This document shows, piece after piece, positions 56,464 to 64,000 of a stretch of DNA of 64,000 nucleotides. The stretch comes from Bradyrhizobium sp. CCGB12 (lineage in GTDB: Bacteria > Pseudomonadota > Alphaproteobacteria > Rhizobiales > Xanthobacteraceae). The notes beneath the pieces are model-generated. The model was not told the DNA's origin, did no database searches, and worked only from the letters and a program-made list of their open reading frames with translations. Every line of letters starts with the position of its first letter. The first letter of the stretch is position 1. The stretch spans positions 3,100,001 to 3,164,000 of the forward strand of contig NZ_JANADO010000001.1 of the NCBI RefSeq assembly GCF_024199845.1. Direction: 5' to 3'. Position numbers and translations under genes: made by a program.

Positions 56464-57312
56464 ATGCCCTTCAAGTTCATCCACCTCACCGACACGCATC
56501 TGGCGAACCCGGGCCAGCAGCTCTATGGCCTCGACCCGCGCGCCCGGCTCGATGCGGCCGTCGCCGACATCAACAAGCATCAGTCCGACGCCGCCTTCGC
56601 GGTCGTGACCGGCGATCTCACCCATTGGGGCAAGCCGGAGTCCTACGCCAATTTCGCCGACGCGATGGCTGCGCTGAAAATGCCGTACATCGCCATGGTC
56701 GGCAATCACGACCGCCGCGTGGCCTGCCTCGACGGCCTGAAGGCCGCGCCGCGCGATTCAAACGGCTTCGTGCAGGGCACGCGCACCACCGAGCACGGAC
56801 TGTTCGTCTTCCTGGACACGCTGGACGAGACCAGCCACGCCGGCGAGATGTGCGCCAAGCGCCTCGGCTGGCTCGCGAGCACGCTCGCCGCAGCGCCCGC
56901 CGACCAGCAGTTCGTGGTGTTCATGCATCATCCGCCCTTCCCGGTCGGCGTGCACGCGATGGACGAGATCGCGCTCAAACAGAGCGCCGAATTCGCCGAG
57001 GTGATCGCGCCCTATCGTTCGCGCATCCGCCATCTCTTCTTCGGCCATGTGCACCGGCCGATCTTCGGCAGCTACGGCAAGATCCCGTTCTCGACCCTGC
57101 GCGGTACCAACCATCAGGTCTGGTTCGAGCTCAATGCCAACGCGCCGCATCTGGCGAGCCATGAGCCCCCGGCCTATGGCGTGGTGCTGATCGACGATGA
57201 GAACCTGGTCGTGCACAGCCACGACTTCCTCGACACCAGTCTGCGCTTCCCATTCGACCCACCGGCGGGAGTGGACGGACGCGACTATGCGCTCAATTTC
57301 CCGGCGCGGTGA
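56464..57312 (+). CDS. Metallophosphoesterase, GpdQ/CpdA-like
   Basis: A 282-residue two-metal hydrolase. Metal ligands: LTDTHL, then TGDLTHWG, MVGNHDRR, MHHPP and FFGHVHRPIFG. The LYGLDPRARLDAAVADIN start and ARGTNHQV-like late segment (TLRGTNHQVWFE) are closest to GpdQ glycerophosphodiesterase. The ABC permease gene begins two bases after the stop. It likely hydrolyses a glycerophosphodiester or cyclic nucleotide and is tied to the importer. Confidence 0.85.
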   Translation: MPFKFIHLTDTHLANPGQQLYGLDPRARLDAAVADINKHQSDAAFAVVTGDLTHWGKPESYANFADAMAALKMPYIAMVGNHDRRVACLDGLKAAPRDSNGFVQGTRTTEHGLFVFLDTLDETSHAGEMCAKRLGWLASTLAAAPADQQFVVFMHHPPFPVGVHAMDEIALKQSAEFAEVIAPYRSRIRHLFFGHVHRPIFGSYGKIPFSTLRGTNHQVWFELNANAPHLASHEPPAYGVVLIDDENLVVHSHDFLDTSLRFPFDPPAGVDGRDYALNFPAR

Positions 57313-57313
57313 G

Positions 57314-58264
57314 ATGAGCCTCGCTGAACCCGCGGCTCTCCCGGTCGCGACGTCGGCGGCACCGCGTCTGCACGTCCTGAAGCGCTTCTCCGCCGGCTTC
57401 AAGGCTTCGCTGCCGGCCTACCTCCTGCTGCTGCCCTCGCTGATCTTCCTCGCGCTGTTCACCTATGGCGCGATGGGCCGCGTATTGATCGATGCGCTCT
57501 ATCAGCGCACGACGCCGAAGGCGCCCGTCCGCTTCGTCGGCCTCGACAATATCAGCGCGGTGCTTGCCGACCCCGCCTTCACCGGCGCGGTCATCAACAA
57601 TCTCATTTATGCCGTCGGCACGGCGATCCCGAGCATCGGCCTGGCGCTGCTGTTCGCGTTGGCACTGTCACGCACCAACGCCGTGACCAGCGCGCTGCGC
57701 GCCGCCTTGTTCCTGCCGGTGCTGATCCCGATGGTCGCGGCTTCCGCGCTGTTCCTATTCATCTTCCTGCCGAACGTCGGCCTGCTCGACTACTACATCG
57801 GCCGCCTGCTTCCGGTGCTGCCGAACTGGCTCGGCGATCCCGATATCGCGCTCTCAGCGATCATGGTGATCACGATCTGGAAGAACGCCGGCTATTACAT
57901 GCTGTTCTTCCTCGCCGGCCTCCAGGCGGTGCCCGAGGACGTCATGGAGGCGGCCCATCTCGACGGCGCCGGCCCGTTCCAGCGCCTGCGCTACATCATC
58001 CTGCCGGAGCTCAAGCCCACCTTCTTGTTCGTCACTGTCATCGCAACGCTCAATGCAGTGACGCAGGTCGACCACGTCTTCGTCATGACCAAGGGCGGCC
58101 CGTCGAATTCGACCAATCTCGTGCTGTTCTACATCTACCAGCAGGCGGTCGAGCATTACGACATCGGCAAGGCCTCGGCGGCAACGCTGTTGACGCTCGC
58201 CGCGCTGATGAGTCTCACCGCCCTCTCCTTCCGCACGCTGGCCAACCGCGAGGGTGGCCCATGA
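57314..58264 (+). CDS. ABC importer permease, UgpA/MalF-like
   Basis: A 316-residue inner-membrane protein with six helices. The EAA loop VMEAAHLDGAGPFQRLRYIILPEL is present near residue 212, which contacts the ATPase. The ATG starts one base after the phosphodiesterase stop. It pairs with the next permease to import a sugar- or glycerol-phosphate-like solute. The name UgpA is by similarity of layout, not proven. Confidence 0.9.
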   Translation: MSLAEPAALPVATSAAPRLHVLKRFSAGFKASLPAYLLLLPSLIFLALFTYGAMGRVLIDALYQRTTPKAPVRFVGLDNISAVLADPAFTGAVINNLIYAVGTAIPSIGLALLFALALSRTNAVTSALRAALFLPVLIPMVAASALFLFIFLPNVGLLDYYIGRLLPVLPNWLGDPDIALSAIMVITIWKNAGYYMLFFLAGLQAVPEDVMEAAHLDGAGPFQRLRYIILPELKPTFLFVTVIATLNAVTQVDHVFVMTKGGPSNSTNLVLFYIYQQAVEHYDIGKASAATLLTLAALMSLTALSFRTLANREGGP

Positions 58265-59130
58265 CGCTGTTCGACCGGCTGTTCCGGGACGCCCCGCTCG
58301 CCACCCGCAACGAGATCACGCCAAAGCTCGGCTTCGCGCTGACCATGCTGCTCGCGCTGGTCTGGCTGATCCCGTTCCTCTGGATGGGCGTGGCGACCCT
58401 GCGCCCCGCCTCCGACGGCATCAACCTCATGGCCGAGCTGATGCCGAGCCTGAAGCCGACGCTCGACAACATCAGGGATGCCTGGGAGATCGGTGACTTC
58501 CCGCGCTACACACTCAACACCACCATCATCTGCACCGGCATCCTGCTGGTGCAATTCTTCACCATCACGCTCGCAGGCTTTGCCTTCGCGCGCCTGAATT
58601 TCGCCGGCAAGACGCTGATCTTCTACCTGTTCCTGATGCAGCTGATGCTGGTGCCGGTGCTGCTGATCGTGCCGAACCTGACCCTCGTGGCGCAGCTCGG
58701 CCTCTACGACACGCTGACCGGCGTGATGATGCCGTTCTTCGCCTCCGCCTTCGGCACCTTCCTGATGCGGCAGGCCTTCGAAGCCATTCCGACTGAATTG
58801 GAAGACGCCGCGCTGATCGACGGCGCCGGCCTGTTCCAGCGCATCCGCCACATCTACGTGCCGCTGTCCATGCCGAGCTTTTCGGCCTTCGCCATCATCT
58901 CCGTGACCAGCCACTGGAACGACTTCCTGTGGCCGCTGATGGTGATCAATTCGCCGGACAAGCGGCCGCTCACGGTCGGGCTCTCCGTCTTCACCGCCAC
59001 TGCAGAAGGCACCCAGGCCTGGGGCACCATCGCCGCGGGCACGCTGATGGTGATCGCGCCGCTGCTCATCACCTTCCTGATCTTCCAGAAGCGCTTCATC
59101 AGCTCTTTCGTCACCTCAGGCATCAAATAG
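58261..59130 (+). CDS. ABC importer permease, UgpE/MalG-like
   Basis: A 289-residue six-helix permease with EAA loop ELEDAALIDGAGLFQRIRHI. The start overlaps the previous stop in ATGA, so the two are translated together. It forms the channel with the UgpA-like subunit. No ATP-binding subunit gene follows. Confidence 0.92.
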   Translation: MTLFDRLFRDAPLATRNEITPKLGFALTMLLALVWLIPFLWMGVATLRPASDGINLMAELMPSLKPTLDNIRDAWEIGDFPRYTLNTTIICTGILLVQFFTITLAGFAFARLNFAGKTLIFYLFLMQLMLVPVLLIVPNLTLVAQLGLYDTLTGVMMPFFASAFGTFLMRQAFEAIPTELEDAALIDGAGLFQRIRHIYVPLSMPSFSAFAIISVTSHWNDFLWPLMVINSPDKRPLTVGLSVFTATAEGTQAWGTIAAGTLMVIAPLLITFLIFQKRFISSFVTSGIK

Positions 59131-59141
59131 GAGAGTTTTCG

Positions 59142-60476
59142 ATGCTGTTTACCCGCAGGCTCATGCTGGGCCTTGCCATGGCAGGCTCTATGGCTAGCGC
59201 CCTCGCCTTTCCGGCCATCGCCGGCGAAGGCCCGACCGAGATCGACCTGTTCTTCCCCGTCCCCGTCGACGGCAAGCTCGCCCGCGACATGGGCACCCTG
59301 ATCAAGGAGTTCAACGAGACCCATCCAAACGTCAAGGCGACTGCGGTCTACACCGGCTCGTACGACGACACGCTGATCAAGACCCGCGCCGCCATCAAGG
59401 CCGGCAAGCCACCGGCTGCCGTGATCATGTCGGCGAATTTCCTGCTCGACATGCAGATCGAGAACGAGCTCACCAATCTCGATAGCCTGATCAAGGCCGA
59501 CGGTACTACCAAGGAGCAGTTCCTCGGCCAGTTCTTCCCAGCGCTGCAGGGCAACGCGGTGATCGACCGCTCGGTTTATGGCGTGCCGTTCCACAATTCG
59601 ACGCCGCTGCTCTACATCAACGCCGACAAGGCCAAGGAAGCCGGCCTTGATCCGAACAAGCCGCCGCAGACCTGGGCCGAGCTCACCGACTGGGCCAAGA
59701 AGCTGACCAAGCGCGAAGGCGACAAGGTGACCCAATGGGGTATCGCGATCCCCTGCGCCTATGACTATTGCGGCTGGATGATGGAAACGCTCACCATGTC
59801 CAACGGCGGGCGCTACTACAACGAGGAGTTCGGCGGCGAGGTGTATTACGACACGCCCTCGATGCTCGGCGCGCTCACCTGGTGGAACGATCTCATTGCC
59901 AAGCACAAGGTGCATCCGCCCGGCGCCACGCCCGGACCTGCCGTCAGCACCTCCTTCATCTCCGGCAACGCGGCGATGATCATGCTCTCGACGGGTTCAC
60001 TGACCTATGTGCGCGACAACGCCAAGTTCGCCTACAAGGTCGCCTTCATCCCGCGCAACGTCCGCAATGCCGTGCCGATCGGCGGCGCCTCATTGATCAT
60101 TCCGGCCGGGCTCGAAGCCGAGAAGCAGAAGGCCGCCTGGACCCTGATCAAGTGGATGACCTCGCCCGAGAAGAGCGGCTGGTGGAGCCGCGCCACCGGC
60201 TATTTCGCGCCCAACATGGCCGCCTACAAGACGCCTGACATGGTCGAGTTCCTGAACAAGAACCCGGATGCCAAGACCGCTGTCGAGCAGCTCGACGTCG
60301 CAAAGCCCTGGTTCGCGACCTACAAGACCGTGCCGGTGCGCAAGAACCTCGAGGACGAGGTGATGCTGGTCCTCAACGGCAAGAAGCAGCCGAAGGAGGC
60401 CCTCGTCGCCGCCCAGAAGGCCGCCGACGAGACGCTCAAGCCGTACAACGCGGAGACGTCGCTGAAGCTGCCGTAA
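59142..60476 (+). CDS. ABC importer solute-binding protein, UgpB-like
   Basis: A 444-residue periplasmic receptor with a leader ending at FPAIAGE. The FNETHPNVKATAVYTGSYDDTL region, GVPFHNSTPLLYIN and IPCAYDYCGWMMETL match the glycerol-3-phosphate receptor UgpB. The ATG follows AGGAGAG. Together with the GpdQ-like enzyme upstream, this suggests uptake and use of glycerophosphodiesters as a source of phosphate or carbon. Confidence 0.9.
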   Translation: MLFTRRLMLGLAMAGSMASALAFPAIAGEGPTEIDLFFPVPVDGKLARDMGTLIKEFNETHPNVKATAVYTGSYDDTLIKTRAAIKAGKPPAAVIMSANFLLDMQIENELTNLDSLIKADGTTKEQFLGQFFPALQGNAVIDRSVYGVPFHNSTPLLYINADKAKEAGLDPNKPPQTWAELTDWAKKLTKREGDKVTQWGIAIPCAYDYCGWMMETLTMSNGGRYYNEEFGGEVYYDTPSMLGALTWWNDLIAKHKVHPPGATPGPAVSTSFISGNAAMIMLSTGSLTYVRDNAKFAYKVAFIPRNVRNAVPIGGASLIIPAGLEAEKQKAAWTLIKWMTSPEKSGWWSRATGYFAPNMAAYKTPDMVEFLNKNPDAKTAVEQLDVAKPWFATYKTVPVRKNLEDEVMLVLNGKKQPKEALVAAQKAADETLKPYNAETSLKLP

Positions 60477-60667
60477 GGCCGGCTACAACGGCAAACGAAC
60501 ATCGGCGCTCCGTCATGCGGGGCGCCGAATTCGTTTGGACGGCCGACGGCCCTGCCCATTAACCCGCCGTCCACCATCCGCCCCGTCCCGCCGCCGGTAA
60601 CCACGAGAATTAACAAACCCTCAACGCACTCCAGACAAGTTTAGCAATGTTTCTGAGGGGTTTCGTC

Positions 60668-60778
60668 GTGGATCTATTGGTTATCGAGTTCCTGGGACTG
60701 GCTCTGGTCGCCATGTGCGTACTTGTGGTGGCACTGCCATGCGCCCGGAAATCCTCGCAGCGAGTCCGCTACGAATAG
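60668..60778 (+). CDS. Possible tiny single-helix membrane protein
   Basis: A 36-residue frame from GTG 60668 after GAGGGG. Residues 3-24 form one hydrophobic helix (LLVIEFLGLALVAMCVLVV), followed by a basic tail (CARKSSQRVRYE). The in-frame ATG at 60647 is an alternative. No family is recognised, but the ribosome site is good. Confidence 0.35.
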   Translation: MDLLVIEFLGLALVAMCVLVVALPCARKSSQRVRYE

Positions 60779-60894
60779 GAATTTCGTCGGAGAAACGCGA
60801 TTCCGGCCCAAATGCAAGGCTCGAATTCGCATCGAGCCCCTTGACATCACAGCGCTTTCGGCGGAACGGCTGATGATCTCGTCATGGGCCGTTC

Positions 60895-62043
60895 ATGGAT
60901 CTGATTACCACCACCGCTGACCTCGCAGCTGCCTGCAGCAGGCTGGCCAAGCACCCCGTCATAACAGTCGATACCGAGTTCCTGCGCGAAACCACCTACT
61001 ACCCGCTGCTGTGCGTGGTGCAGATGGCCAGCCCCGAGGAAGCCGTGGTCATCGACACCCTGGCCGAGGGCATCGACCTCAAGCCGTTCTTCGAGCTGAT
61101 GGGCAATGAGGGCGTGCTGAAGGTGTTTCACGCCGCCCGGCAGGACATCGAGATCATCTGGCATCAGGCGGGCATCATCCCGCATCCGGTGTTCGACACC
61201 CAGGTCGCGGCCATGGTGCTCGGCTATGGCGACAGCATCGCCTACGATCAGCTGGTCGAGAAGGTCACCGGCCACCGGCCGGACAAGACCCATCGCTTCA
61301 CCGACTGGTCGCGCCGGCCGCTGACCAAGGAGCAGATGCACTACGCGGTGTCCGACGTCACCCATTTGCGCGACGTGTTCGCGGCGCTCGACGCCGATCT
61401 CAAGAAGCGCCGCCGCAGCGAATGGGTCTCCATCGAGATGGAGGTCCTGACTTCGCCCCGGACCTACGACTTCCACCCCGAGCGCGCCTGGGAGCGGCTG
61501 AAGACGCGGGTGCGCAAGCCGAAAGATCTCGCGGTGCTGATGGAGGTCGCGGCCTGGCGCGAGCAGGAGGCGCAGAGCCGCGACGTGCCGCGCGGCCGGG
61601 TGCTGCGGGATGAGGCCATCAGCGACATCGCCACCCACGCGCCGAACACGCTGGAGAAGCTCGCCCATCTGCGCTCGGTGCCGAAGGGGTTTGAGAAATC
61701 CAAATGGGGCGCGGACATCGTTGCCGCGGTCGAGCGCGGGCTGGCGCGCGATTTCTCGACGCTGCCGAAGCTGGAGAAGCCGCGCAACAACAACAATGGC
61801 GCCGCCATCGTCGAGCTGCTGAAGGTGCTGCTGCGCATGACCGCAGAGCGCCATGCCGTGGCCAGCAAGGTGATCGCCACCGTCGACGATCTCGAGGAGA
61901 TCGCAGCCAGCGACGAGGCCGATGTCCCCGCTTTGCGCGGCTGGCGCCGCGAATTGTTCGGCGACGCCGCGCTGAAGCTGAAGCGCGGCGAGCTGGCGCT
62001 CGCGATCGAGAAAGGCCGCGTGATCGGGGTGCAGCGGGCTTAG
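60895..62043 (+). CDS. rnd: Ribonuclease D
   Basis: A 3'-to-5' exoribonuclease for tRNA maturation, 382 residues. The DEDDy exonuclease motifs are [19 protein letters not shown] and [12 protein letters not shown]. An HRDC domain follows ([19 protein letters not shown]). The ATG at 60895 is the family start. It lies about 8 kb from aspS, which is often nearby in relatives. Confidence 0.95.
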   Translation: MDLITTTADLAAACSRLAKHPVITVDTEFLRETTYYPLLCVVQMASPEEAVVIDTLAEGIDLKPFFELMGNEGVLKVFHAARQDIEIIWHQAGIIPHPVFDTQVAAMVLGYGDSIAYDQLVEKVTGHRPDKTHRFTDWSRRPLTKEQMHYAVSDVTHLRDVFAALDADLKKRRRSEWVSIEMEVLTSPRTYDFHPERAWERLKTRVRKPKDLAVLMEVAAWREQEAQSRDVPRGRVLRDEAISDIATHAPNTLEKLAHLRSVPKGFEKSKWGADIVAAVERGLARDFSTLPKLEKPRNNNNGAAIVELLKVLLRMTAERHAVASKVIATVDDLEEIAASDEADVPALRGWRRELFGDAALKLKRGELALAIEKGRVIGVQRA

Positions 62044-62065
62044 ACGGCCTCGATTCCTCCCCGCG

Positions 62066-62092
62066 GTCGTCCTGGCGAAAGCCAGGACCCAT
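62066..62092. repeat. Left arm of palindromic repeat split by IS1111-type element
   Basis: These 27 bases (starting GTCGTCCTGGCGAAAGCC) are the exact reverse complement of 63544-63570, on the far side of the transposase gene. The inner part is itself a hairpin. Confidence 0.85.
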
Positions 62093-62171
62093 TGCCCCAG
62101 CGAGGAATTTGGCGACGACTCGTCGTTCGGTACACCTACCGCGCTCGATCGAAAGATCACGCGGTGATGGG

Positions 62172-63541
62172 GTGGACGGCCCCCTACGGCATCAGTGTGC
62201 CAGAATGAGGTTGTCACACACTCATTCACAGGAGCCGTCCGTGGGTCAGATTATCCGCATTGGAATGGATACGTCGAAGTATATTTTCCAGCTCCATGGC
62301 GTTGACGCCTCCGAGCAGGTCGTGTTGCGCAAGCGGCTCAGCCGCAAGGCGATGCTGGAGTTTTTTGCCAAGCTGCCGCCGACGGTGGTCGTGATCGAGG
62401 CTTGCGGGGCCGCCCACCACTTGGCACGCGAGCTCGGCCGGCTGGGACACACGTTCAAGCTGATTGCGCCGCAGCTGGTGAAGCCCTACGTGCCGCGCAA
62501 CAAGAACGACGGGCGCGATGCGGAAGGGCTGTGCGAGGCGGCGAGCCGGCCGCGGATGCGGTATGTGGCGGTGAAGACGGCGGAGCAGCAGGCTGCACTG
62601 ATGCTGCTGGGCGTCCGCGAGCAATTGGTCGCGCGTCGCACGCAACTCTCCAACACGATCCGCGGGCATGCGGCGGAGTTCGGTCTGATCGCGGCCAAGG
62701 GGCTGGACAAGCTCGCCGCGTTCCTGGCGGCGATCAGCCAGGACGAAGGCGTGCCGGCGCTGGCCCGCGAGCTGTTTGCGATGCTGGCTCGCCAATATGA
62801 CCAGGTGCAGGTCGAGCTGAAGGCGGTCGAGGCCAAGCTGCTGGCCTGGCACCGGGCCGATGCCACGAGCCGGCGATTGGCGCAGATCCCGGGGATCGGT
62901 CCGGTCACGGCGGCGGCGCTGGTGATGAAGGCGCCCGACCCACACGCCTTCCGCTCGGGGCGGCTGTTCGCAGCCTGGCTCGGCCTGACGCCCAAGGACC
63001 ATTCCACTGCGGGAAAGACCCGGCTCGGCAAGATCACCCGGGCAGGTGATGAGAGGCTACGTCAGCTGCTGGTGGTCGGGGCAACCTCGGTGGTGAAGAT
63101 GGCCAAAACCCGAGATCGCGGGCCTCGCTGGCTGATCGAGCTGTTGAAGCGCAAGACGCCGAAGCTGGCCGCAGTGGCGCTGGCCAACAAGATGGCTCGC
63201 ATCGCCTGGAAACTGATGACCACGGGGGAAAGCTACGATAGCGCGCGGATCGATGCCCAAATGGCCGTTGCCGCGTAGTTGAGAGATTCGGCCGGCCGGC
63301 GACTTAGTCCGCCGACCGAACCGGAGCTGCAGGAGCAGAGGAGATGGTGTGATCGGTCGACCCGAGACGCGAGCAAATCCGTGGGACCCATTGGCCGAGC
63401 AAGGTCGCAGCGGTGATTGGAACTCGTGTTGCGGAAACCATCTTGGCCAGCGGCTACAAAGCTGCATCAACAGGCCGCACATATGGATGCAAGCGATCCG
63501 ATCAAACCTCACAAAGCTCTTGTGCCACGGGGGCCGTCCAC
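62172..63541 (+). mobile_element. IS110-family (IS1111 group) insertion sequence
   Basis: A transposase gene lies between perfect 13-base inverted repeats, GTGGACGGCCCCC at 62172-62184 and its complement at 63529-63541. Such subterminal repeats mark the IS1111 subgroup, so the true ends may extend a few bases further. The right end lies two bases from a palindromic-repeat arm. About 250 bases after the transposase gene hold no gene. Confidence 0.85.
62241..63278 (+). CDS. IS110-family transposase
   Basis: A 345-residue DEDD transposase from GTG after AGGAG. The N-terminal catalytic motifs are IGMDTSK, VIEACGAAH and NKNDGRDAEGL. The C-terminal serine region is QIPGIGPVTAAALV followed by LGLTPKDHSTAGKTRLGKI. 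It appears intact. A longer in-frame extension into the rnd region is not part of the gene. Confidence 0.93.
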   Translation: MGQIIRIGMDTSKYIFQLHGVDASEQVVLRKRLSRKAMLEFFAKLPPTVVVIEACGAAHHLARELGRLGHTFKLIAPQLVKPYVPRNKNDGRDAEGLCEAASRPRMRYVAVKTAEQQAALMLLGVREQLVARRTQLSNTIRGHAAEFGLIAAKGLDKLAAFLAAISQDEGVPALARELFAMLARQYDQVQVELKAVEAKLLAWHRADATSRRLAQIPGIGPVTAAALVMKAPDPHAFRSGRLFAAWLGLTPKDHSTAGKTRLGKITRAGDERLRQLLVVGATSVVKMAKTRDRGPRWLIELLKRKTPKLAAVALANKMARIAWKLMTTGESYDSARIDAQMAVAA

Positions 63542-63616
63542 ATATGGGTCCTGGCTTTCGCCAGGACGACACCGATGGTGTGGTGAGCCGCTCGGCTCAC
63601 GGTAGCACGTCAGCCT
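63279..63616. other. Right flank of IS1111-type element
   Basis: About 340 bases from the transposase stop to the aminotransferase stop. No gene is supported. The first 260 bases belong to the element, and the right repeat arm is at 63544-63570. Confidence 0.6.
63544..63570. repeat. Right arm of palindromic repeat split by IS1111-type element
   Basis: Exact reverse complement of 62066-62092. It starts two bases after the element's inverted repeat, so the insertion lies at or in the palindrome's centre. Confidence 0.85.
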
Positions 63617-64000
63617 CTACGCCGGCGTCAGCTTCGCCACGTCCCCCTTCATGTCCTCCAGCACGCCCGAGATGGCGGCAACCAGCTCGTCGATCTGGCC
63701 CTTGGTCGCGATCAGCGGTGGGCAGATGGCGATGGCGTCCAGCATGTTGCGGGAGATCACGCCGCGCTCCTGGAGCATGCGGCTGGCGATGCCGCCGACG
63801 GCGCCGGGCGTCGCGGCTGCCGTCTTGCGGCCCTTGTCGAGCACGAGTTCGATCGCAGCGATCATGCCGACGCCGCGAACCTCGCCGACCAGCGGATGGC
63901 TGGTGAGCTTGCGCAGCTTGCCCTGCATGTAGCCGCCGAGCTCGGCGGCATGCGCGACCAGGCCGCGCTCCTCGATGATCTTGAGGTTCTCCAGCGCAAT
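63617..64000 (-). CDS. Class III aminotransferase, 3' part
   Basis: The frame is open to the right edge, so 127 C-terminal residues are seen. HPLVGEVRGVGMIAAIELV and ICPPLIATKGQIDEL are the C-terminal signature of PLP-dependent omega-aminotransferases (class III, often aspartate- or beta-alanine:pyruvate type). The catalytic lysine lies outside the window. It transfers an amino group between an amine or omega-amino acid and a keto acid. Confidence 0.85.
   Translation of the reverse strand: MALENLKIIEERGLVAHAAELGGYMQGKLRKLTSHPLVGEVRGVGMIAAIELVLDKGRKTAAATPGAVGGIASRMLQERGVISRNMLDAIAICPPLIATKGQIDELVAAISGVLEDMKGDVAKLTPA

Overview
The window reads as chromosome of a Bradyrhizobium-like alphaproteobacterium (Nitrobacteraceae). 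This is inferred from a eukaryotic-type glutamine synthetase II with a -24/-12 promoter, a TRAP carrier operon, a two-domain NADP-malic enzyme, CreA and DUF2161/DUF2735-type small genes, GC-rich codon use, and several palindromic intergenic repeats of the kind common in this genus. No rRNA gene, complete tRNA gene or CRISPR array was found.

Layout. 1-0.7 kb: 3' part of an SGNH-type protein. 1.6-6.6 kb: a TRAP uptake operon (binding protein, small and large permease) running into an amidase and a tiny membrane protein. 6.9-10.8 kb: an accessory cassette of an FAD monooxygenase, a family-2 O-methyltransferase and a convergent AraC-type regulator. 10.8-18.3 kb: a gene-poor, repeat-rich stretch with an orphan substrate-binding protein, four unrecognised membrane or secreted proteins and one IS1182-type element. 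18.4-22.3 kb: two paralogous proteins, each with two GrlR-like domains; one heads a compact operon with a leaderless ModA-like protein and a Sel1-repeat protein. 22.5-24.4 kb: glnII with its promoter and terminator, and a DUF2735 gene. 24.4-30.4 kb: a frameshifted MliC-like gene, a tyrosine phosphatase, an SGNH hydrolase, a short-chain dehydrogenase, a PD-(D/E)XK protein, an acetyltransferase, a thioesterase and a BtuF-like protein.

30.5-33.4 kb: the kynurenine operon (formamidase, tryptophan 2,3-dioxygenase, kynureninase), which together convert tryptophan to anthranilate and alanine. It is followed by an M20 peptidase and a divergent pair, a PPOX-family protein and a MocR/PdxR regulator. 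37.4-45.9 kb: mostly envelope proteins (L,D-transpeptidase, periplasmic glutathione peroxidase-like protein, NodB-type deacetylase, double-barrel Omp25-like protein, DoxX). 46.2-54.5 kb: housekeeping genes (malic enzyme, aspS, selO). 54.5-55.2 kb: a RAYT transposase gene flanked by exact inverted REP-like repeats. 55.2-60.5 kb: a degenerate M23 peptidase, then a GpdQ-like phosphodiesterase in an operon with a glycerol-3-phosphate-type ABC importer lacking its ATPase. 60.9-64 kb: RNase D, an IS110/IS1111-type element that has inserted between the arms of a palindromic repeat, and the 3' end of a class III aminotransferase.

No single clearly new multi-gene defence or biosynthetic system stands out. 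The best candidates for undescribed biology are the double-GrlR-domain genes with their operon partners (18.4-22.3 kb) and the monooxygenase/methyltransferase cassette (6.9-10.8 kb). Several decay or rearrangement events can be read directly: a 1-bp frameshift in the MliC-like gene, a displaced tail of a GrlR-like gene at 8.37 kb, and the two transposons. All functions are assigned by reading motifs; no database search was run.
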